Shown here: in pieces, positions 5,571 through 9,029 of the stretch
How the letters are laid out: every line of letters begins with the position of its first letter
How positions within the stretch are numbered: position 1 is the first letter of the stretch
Source: Kuafuiihalomonas phototrophica
Lineage (GTDB): Bacteria; Myxococcota; Kuafuiibacteriia; Kuafuiibacteriales; Kuafuiibacteriaceae
Assembly (NCBI GenBank): GCA_031800475.1
Contig: DAPKRQ010000138.1
Location: 1-9,029 of the forward strand
Direction of reading: 5' to 3'
Length of the DNA: 9,029 nucleotides
Notes under the pieces: model-generated
What the model was told of the DNA's origin: nothing
The model's input: only the letters and a program-made list of their open reading frames with translations
The model's database searches: none
Translations under genes and position numbers: made by a program

Positions 5571-6866
5571 ATGTTCGTCCTGGAAGCCACCACCGTGCTG
5601 TGGGTCCTGGCCGCTGCCTTCGGACTGCTGAACCACCATGTCTTGAAGTTGCCCTTCACCATCGGCCTGTTGGTGTCCGGACTGACGGCCTCCCTCGCCA
5701 TGCTGGGCATGGACGCCCTCGTCCCGAGCCTGGGTTTGGCCGACGAGGCTCGGACCGCCGTGCTCGAGATCGACTTTGCCGACGCGGTTTTGCACGGACT
5801 GCTGAGCGTCCTGCTGTTCGCCGGAGCGCTGCACACGGACATCGACCGCCTGCTGGACCGAGCCGGGCCGATCCTGAGCTTGGCCACCGTCGGCGTGGTG
5901 GTGTCCACGGCGGTGGCGGGCGGGGCCGCCTGGGCCGTTTTCGGGCTTTTCGGGCTCGAGGTGCCCTTCGCCTGGTGTCTGGTGTTCGGGGCCCTGATCT
6001 CTCCCACCGATCCGATCGCCGTACTCGGAATCATGCGATCGGCCGGCGCGCGTCCTTCGCTCGAAGCGAAGATCGTTGGCGAAAGCCTGTTCAACGATGG
6101 GGTCGGCGTGGTGGTTTTCTTGGTGTTGGTGCAGATGGCCAGCGGAGGTGGGCACGACGGTCATGGACAAGCCATCGGTGCGGCCGCCGTGGCGAAGCTG
6201 CTCTTTTTGGAGATTGTGGGCGGGCTGGTGCTGGGGCTCGCCTTCGGCTGGATCGCCTACCGGGCCATGCGGTCCTTGGATGCCGCGAACCTCGAGATCC
6301 TGATCAGCGCGGCGTGCGTCCTGGCCTTGAATCTGGTGGCCCTGAAGCTGCATGTGTCGGCCCCTCTGGCCGCCGTGGCGGCCGGGTTGCTTCTGGGCAA
6401 CCGGGGCCGGTTGTTCGCCATGTCGGACGAAACGAAGCGGCACCTCGACATCGTATGGCACTTCATCGACGAGGTCCTGAACGCCATACTCTTCCTCCTG
6501 GTCGGTCTGGAGGTGTTCGCGCTGGCGTTCCAACTCCAGCCGATGCTGGCGGGCCTGGTCTTGATTCCGCTGGTCCTCCTGGCCCGCAGCGCGGCCGTGT
6601 TCCTGCCCCTTGCCGCATTGCGGCGGTTCGTGGACCTTCCGCGGGGGTCCCGCCGGGTCCTCATTTGGGGTGGGCTCAAGGGGGGCATCTCGGTGGCTCT
6701 GGCCATGAGCCTGGAGCCCTCTGCGGCCCGGGAGCCCATCTTGGTGGCCACGTACCTGACCGTCATCTTCTCGATCGTGGTGCAGGGCCTGACGGTCGGA
6801 CCGCTGATCCGTCGGCTGGCCGAAGATTCGGACGCCACTGGCGCCCCCGCCCCACCGTCCCGTTGA
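5571..6866 (+). CDS. CPA1-family cation/proton antiporter (NhaP-like)
   Basis: 431 residues and about twelve membrane helices, the membrane-domain length of CPA1 Na+(K+)/H+ antiporters, without the long cytosolic tail of some members. The core signatures are present: SPTDPIAVL (S144-P148, D147) and the helix-6 motif GESLFNDGVG (E171, N175, D176), whose Asn-Asp pair is the ion-binding site of the electroneutral CPA1 antiporters. A conserved basic residue lies in LLARSAAVF, and WGGLKGGISVALAMSL is the conserved penultimate region. Helix 1 reads VLWVLAAAFGLLNH, without a cleaved signal. The likely role is export of Na+ or K+ in exchange for H+, for pH and salt balance. Which ion is carried cannot be told. 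The gene is probably the first of an operon with the diheme lipoprotein, whose start lies 32 bases past the stop. Confidence 0.9.
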   Translation: MFVLEATTVLWVLAAAFGLLNHHVLKLPFTIGLLVSGLTASLAMLGMDALVPSLGLADEARTAVLEIDFADAVLHGLLSVLLFAGALHTDIDRLLDRAGPILSLATVGVVVSTAVAGGAAWAVFGLFGLEVPFAWCLVFGALISPTDPIAVLGIMRSAGARPSLEAKIVGESLFNDGVGVVVFLVLVQMASGGGHDGHGQAIGAAAVAKLLFLEIVGGLVLGLAFGWIAYRAMRSLDAANLEILISAACVLALNLVALKLHVSAPLAAVAAGLLLGNRGRLFAMSDETKRHLDIVWHFIDEVLNAILFLLVGLEVFALAFQLQPMLAGLVLIPLVLLARSAAVFLPLAALRRFVDLPRGSRRVLIWGGLKGGISVALAMSLEPSAAREPILVATYLTVIFSIVVQGLTVGPLIRRLAEDSDATGAPAPPSR

Positions 6867-6898
6867 GACTCGACGTGCAAAGGGGGTACGAACCACCC

Positions 6899-7654
6899 AT
6901 GGCGTCCATGACGAAGCTGACCCCCTGGATGGCGGTGCTGGCCGCGCTGGCCTGCACCGAAACCCGATCCGGCCCGGACGAGTCCGGGCCCGAAAAGGCA
7001 TCCGCCCCGTCCACGCAACCGGCCGAGACCGCCAAATCGGAACCGGCCGTGGAGGAAGGCAGCCTGCACAGCCACATGCAAGAGCACTTCGTTCGAGTGG
7101 ACCAGGTCCAAAAGGCGGTCGTCGACGGTGACCTCGAAGAAGCCCGGCGACACGCCAAATGGTTGGCCGAGCACGAGCCCCACTCGGGCCTGCCCGAGGG
7201 CTGGCCAGCCCACCTTCAAGACATGCAGGAAGAGGCCCGAGCGGTCCTGAGTGGCGACGGCGTCGGGCCCATGGCCTCGGCGACGGCCCGCTTGGCGGGC
7301 ACCTGCGGCAGTTGCCACGCGGCGGTCGGAGCTCGGGTTCGGCTCGGGGCGCCAAAGCGCCCCAAAGCGGCCATCGAGCTTCACGCATGGGCCGCCGACC
7401 GGCTGTGGGATGGGGTGGTCAGCCGCTCCGACGGGTTGTGGGACGCGGGCGTCGATGCGCTCGCCGCCAGCGGAGTGCGACCCGAGTCGGATCGGGTTGC
7501 ATCGAAGGCGGATCTGAAACAGGCACTGCAGGCTTTCGAACCCCTTCCCGGCCGAGCCCAGAAAGCCGAACGGCCGAAGGATCGGGTCGAGGTCTTGGGT
7601 GCCTATCTCGGTACCTGCGTCGCCTGTCACGGGGCCTTGAAACGAGACTCCTGA
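6899..7654 (+). CDS. Diheme c-type cytochrome, probable lipoprotein
   Basis: 251 residues from ATG 6899, with AGGGGG 12 bases upstream. The N-terminus has a hydrophobic stretch (KLTPWMAVLAALAC) ending at C19. The lipobox is imperfect (Ala at -3, Leu at -2), so lipid attachment is likely but not sure. A Pro/Glu/Ser/Thr linker runs to about residue 50. Two heme-c sites are present: CGSCH at 136-140 and CVACH at 240-244. Each lies at the end of a roughly 100-residue helical segment, the arrangement of cytochrome c-prime or c556 modules. I read it as a tandem duplication of such a module. Residues HSHMQEHFVRVDQVQKAVV and RRHAKWLAEHEP in the first half are like uncharacterised cytochromes from Deltaproteobacteria. 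It should act in the periplasm, bound to a membrane, in electron transfer or ligand sensing. Its partner is unknown. A transcription link with the antiporter is inferred from the 32-base gap and same strand. Confidence 0.8.
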   Translation: MASMTKLTPWMAVLAALACTETRSGPDESGPEKASAPSTQPAETAKSEPAVEEGSLHSHMQEHFVRVDQVQKAVVDGDLEEARRHAKWLAEHEPHSGLPEGWPAHLQDMQEEARAVLSGDGVGPMASATARLAGTCGSCHAAVGARVRLGAPKRPKAAIELHAWAADRLWDGVVSRSDGLWDAGVDALAASGVRPESDRVASKADLKQALQAFEPLPGRAQKAERPKDRVEVLGAYLGTCVACHGALKRDS

Positions 7655-7713
7655 ACGCCTGACGCTTTGGCCCGGAGTTCGAGGATGCGGGCTCGGACCG
7701 ATGTGAACCCGGT

Positions 7714-8781
7714 TCAGACGGTGACCGGGGCAGAGCCGGGCGCTTCTCGCTTCACGGGGCGCAGGCGGGATTTCAACCAAGCCACCCGACCTTCGAGGCT
7801 GTCATCCATCCCCGGCCAGACCACCAGGTGTTGGGCGATCTTTTGGTGCTGCTTGAGCATCAGCAGCAGCCACAGATGAAAGTAATCCAACCCCCGGATC
7901 ACGACGGCCCGCTCCTCGGCATAGCGGTCCAGGTTGCGCAGAAAGTCGTCCGGCATCTCGGACCAGTGCCGGTTCGGCTTGATGTGGTGACCCACGTGAA
8001 AGCCGTCGTTGAAACACATCCGATTGTAGGGCGTGTCGATCAGGGTCAGGCAGCTCTTGTACGGACTGGCCGGATCCTTCGGATCGATGAACGCATGCTG
8101 CGTCCAGTTTCCGGCCATCAGGGCAAGACGGGTGACGAACAGGCGCACCACGAATACCCAGAGCGTGACCTGCCAGTTCAGGAACAGCAGCCCGATCACG
8201 ACGGCCAGGTAGCCGAGCTCGCCAGCCCAAAGGCGGCGAACCAGCCGATAACGGCGGCGCGACAGCATGTAGGCGGACAGCTCCGGAAAGATCAGAAACA
8301 GAAATCGAGCCAGGTAGTGTAGCCAGTGCCCGAAGCGGTCCCGCTGGTAGGGCATGGTCGACGACAAGTCACCTTCCAGATTTTCTTCGGTGTGGTGCAT
8401 GCCCATGTGGTGGGCTTTATAGGTCTCGGGAGTCTGACCGACCAGCGGACCGAGGACCCAGACGACGAACCCTTGGAGCCAACGGTATTCTCTTCGAAAG
8501 ATGCCTCGGTGGGACGACACGTGAAGAGCCAAGATGTAGGGGGCCGTGAAGTACTGCGCCAGCACGAATACCGCGAGCAGCCACCACCAGGGCGGCGTGC
8601 CCACCAAGTACGAGCAGACCACGGCCGGCAGCAGGGACACGGTCATGAGCGCGAACAGGCGGAGCACCGGGAGGTCCCGTTCGTCCCGCAGGACCTTCGA
8701 AAACGCACGATCCAGCGCGGTTCGAGCCTTACCCGGTGGCGCCAGCATCTTGGGGTCCAGCGTCAGGTTCGGAGATTGCAC
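7714..8781 (-). CDS. Membrane fatty acid desaturase
   Basis: 355 residues with the three histidine boxes of membrane di-iron desaturases: HVSSH (H87, H91), HHMGMHH (H124-H130) and GFHVGHH (H262, H265, H266). An extra NWTQH (N225, H229) corresponds to the NxxxH iron ligand of stearoyl-CoA desaturases. Membrane helices lie at about 40-60, 65-85, 100-115, 155-175 and 185-220. The catalytic boxes face the cytoplasm. The likely reaction is O2-dependent insertion of a double bond (or a hydroxylation) in an acyl chain; the substrate and position cannot be told. An electron donor such as ferredoxin or cytochrome b5 would be needed and none is fused. GTG 8781 directly follows an in-frame TGA, so it is the earliest possible start; ATG 8748 (residue 12) is the alternative. 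It converges on the cytochrome gene with 59 bases between, where I see no terminator. Confidence 0.9.
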   Translation of the reverse strand: MQSPNLTLDPKMLAPPGKARTALDRAFSKVLRDERDLPVLRLFALMTVSLLPAVVCSYLVGTPPWWWLLAVFVLAQYFTAPYILALHVSSHRGIFRREYRWLQGFVVWVLGPLVGQTPETYKAHHMGMHHTEENLEGDLSSTMPYQRDRFGHWLHYLARFLFLIFPELSAYMLSRRRYRLVRRLWAGELGYLAVVIGLLFLNWQVTLWVFVVRLFVTRLALMAGNWTQHAFIDPKDPASPYKSCLTLIDTPYNRMCFNDGFHVGHHIKPNRHWSEMPDDFLRNLDRYAEERAVVIRGLDYFHLWLLLMLKQHQKIAQHLVVWPGMDDSLEGRVAWLKSRLRPVKREAPGSAPVTV

Positions 8782-8824
8782 TCAGATGCTCTACCTGTGG
8801 AAGGTCCTGGAAAACCAGCCCTTC

Positions 8825-8847
8825 CCGACGGCTGCGGCGGATTTTTT
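8825..8847 (+). terminator. Weak plus-strand stem and T6 tract
   Basis: CCG-A-CG (8825-8830) can pair with CG-G-CGG (8835-8840) with one mismatch, followed by A and TTTTTT (8842-8847). On its own it is a poor terminator. It matters because it shares a T6-GCG-A6 palindrome (8842-8856) with a better stem on the other strand, so the block may work in both directions. No plus-strand gene lies directly before it. Confidence 0.25.
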
Positions 8848-8850
8848 GCG

Positions 8851-8872
8851 AAAAAACCCCGGAGAAATCCGG
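8851..8872 (-). terminator. Possible minus-strand terminator upstream of the desaturase
   Basis: On the minus strand CCGGA (8872-8868), loop TTTC and TCCGG (8863-8859) form a 5-bp stem, then GG and TTTTTT (8856-8851). It would stop a transcript entering from the right edge before it reads into the desaturase, 70 bases upstream of that gene's start. The desaturase would then need its own promoter between about 8785 and 8850. The stem is short, so this is tentative. Confidence 0.4.
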
Positions 8873-9029
8873 CACTTCCTCGTCGGCTGGAAAGCCCAAC
8901 CGCGAGACGGTCCGAAAACCCGCTTCGAGCGTTCGCGCTCGTGCGCACTGCCGAGCCGGCGCGTCTTCCGTCGTTCAGATTTGCAGGATACCCCCAGCGC
9001 GGCTCAGCCGGCCGAACGACGTGAAGGGA
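8873..9029. other. Non-coding right edge with hairpin and possible ribosome site
   Basis: No frame here looks coding, although one minus-strand frame is open from the edge. A perfect 6-bp hairpin CGAGCG-TTCG-CGCTCG lies at 8926-8941, and the 8-base palindrome GTGCGCAC follows at 8941-8948. The window ends in GTGAAGGGA. Its AAGGGA would be a good Shine-Dalgarno for a plus-strand gene starting just beyond the edge. If so, this is a divergent promoter region with the desaturase. Confidence 0.35.

Noticed and set aside
5384..6898. Upstream extension of the diheme cytochrome frame
   Set aside because: The open frame reaches back through the whole antiporter gene in another frame and is Arg-rich without domains. 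The signal-like N-terminus and AGGGGG place the start at 6899.
5514..7388. 624-codon minus-strand open frame
   Set aside because: It is antisense to two well supported genes and has a Gln/Gly/His/Arg-rich shadow composition.
7655..7713. Terminator between the convergent cytochrome and desaturase genes
   Set aside because: Only a 5-bp GAACC-C-GGTTC palindrome at 7705-7715 without a T-tract, overlapping the desaturase stop.
8763..8948. 61-residue minus-strand ORF upstream of the desaturase
   Set aside because: It crosses the hairpin and T6/A6 block, overlaps the desaturase start in another frame, and shows no domain or ribosome site.

Overview
The window is GC-rich throughout, with third codon positions mostly G or C. 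Genes are compact, lie on both strands, and several meet end to end. This composition, the tandem diheme cytochrome, the low-complexity tails and the regulator types suggest a Myxococcota/Deltaproteobacteria-like chromosome. That assignment is inference from style, since there is no rRNA or other marker gene. No mobile element, CRISPR array, tRNA or rRNA was seen.

Left part (1-3367). A degenerate hexanucleotide array at the left edge is followed by a minus-strand terminator. Next come a membrane-anchored SRPBCC (polyketide cyclase/START-like) protein on the minus strand, a 220-base divergent gap, a HAD-family phosphatase on the plus strand, and a convergent YrbG-like sodium/calcium exchanger on the minus strand.

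Middle part (3368-5501). A gap of about 330 bases holds a 12-bp direct repeat with a hairpin. It leads into a plus-strand gene for an AerR/PpaA-like B12-binding-domain regulator. An in-frame TAA at 3910-3912 splits this gene into an N-terminal piece and a longer C-terminal ORF. The end of that ORF overlaps the end of a minus-strand cation-diffusion-facilitator (CDF) gene whose metal-site residues look like the manganese type.

Right part (5502-9029). Divergent from the CDF gene are a CPA1-type cation/proton antiporter and, 32 bases later, a lipoprotein-like diheme c-type cytochrome; the two are probably an operon. A convergent minus-strand membrane fatty acid desaturase follows. The last 250 bases are non-coding, with strong hairpins, a T6/A6 palindrome and a possible ribosome binding site at the very edge.

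Taken together, three of the proteins are ion transporters (Ca/Na, divalent metal, Na or K/H). With a desaturase and a periplasmic diheme protein, the window reads as membrane and ion homeostasis rather than a dedicated biosynthetic or defence system. I did not find a convincing new multi-gene system. The best leads are the interrupted B12-type regulator and the antiporter/diheme lipoprotein pair.
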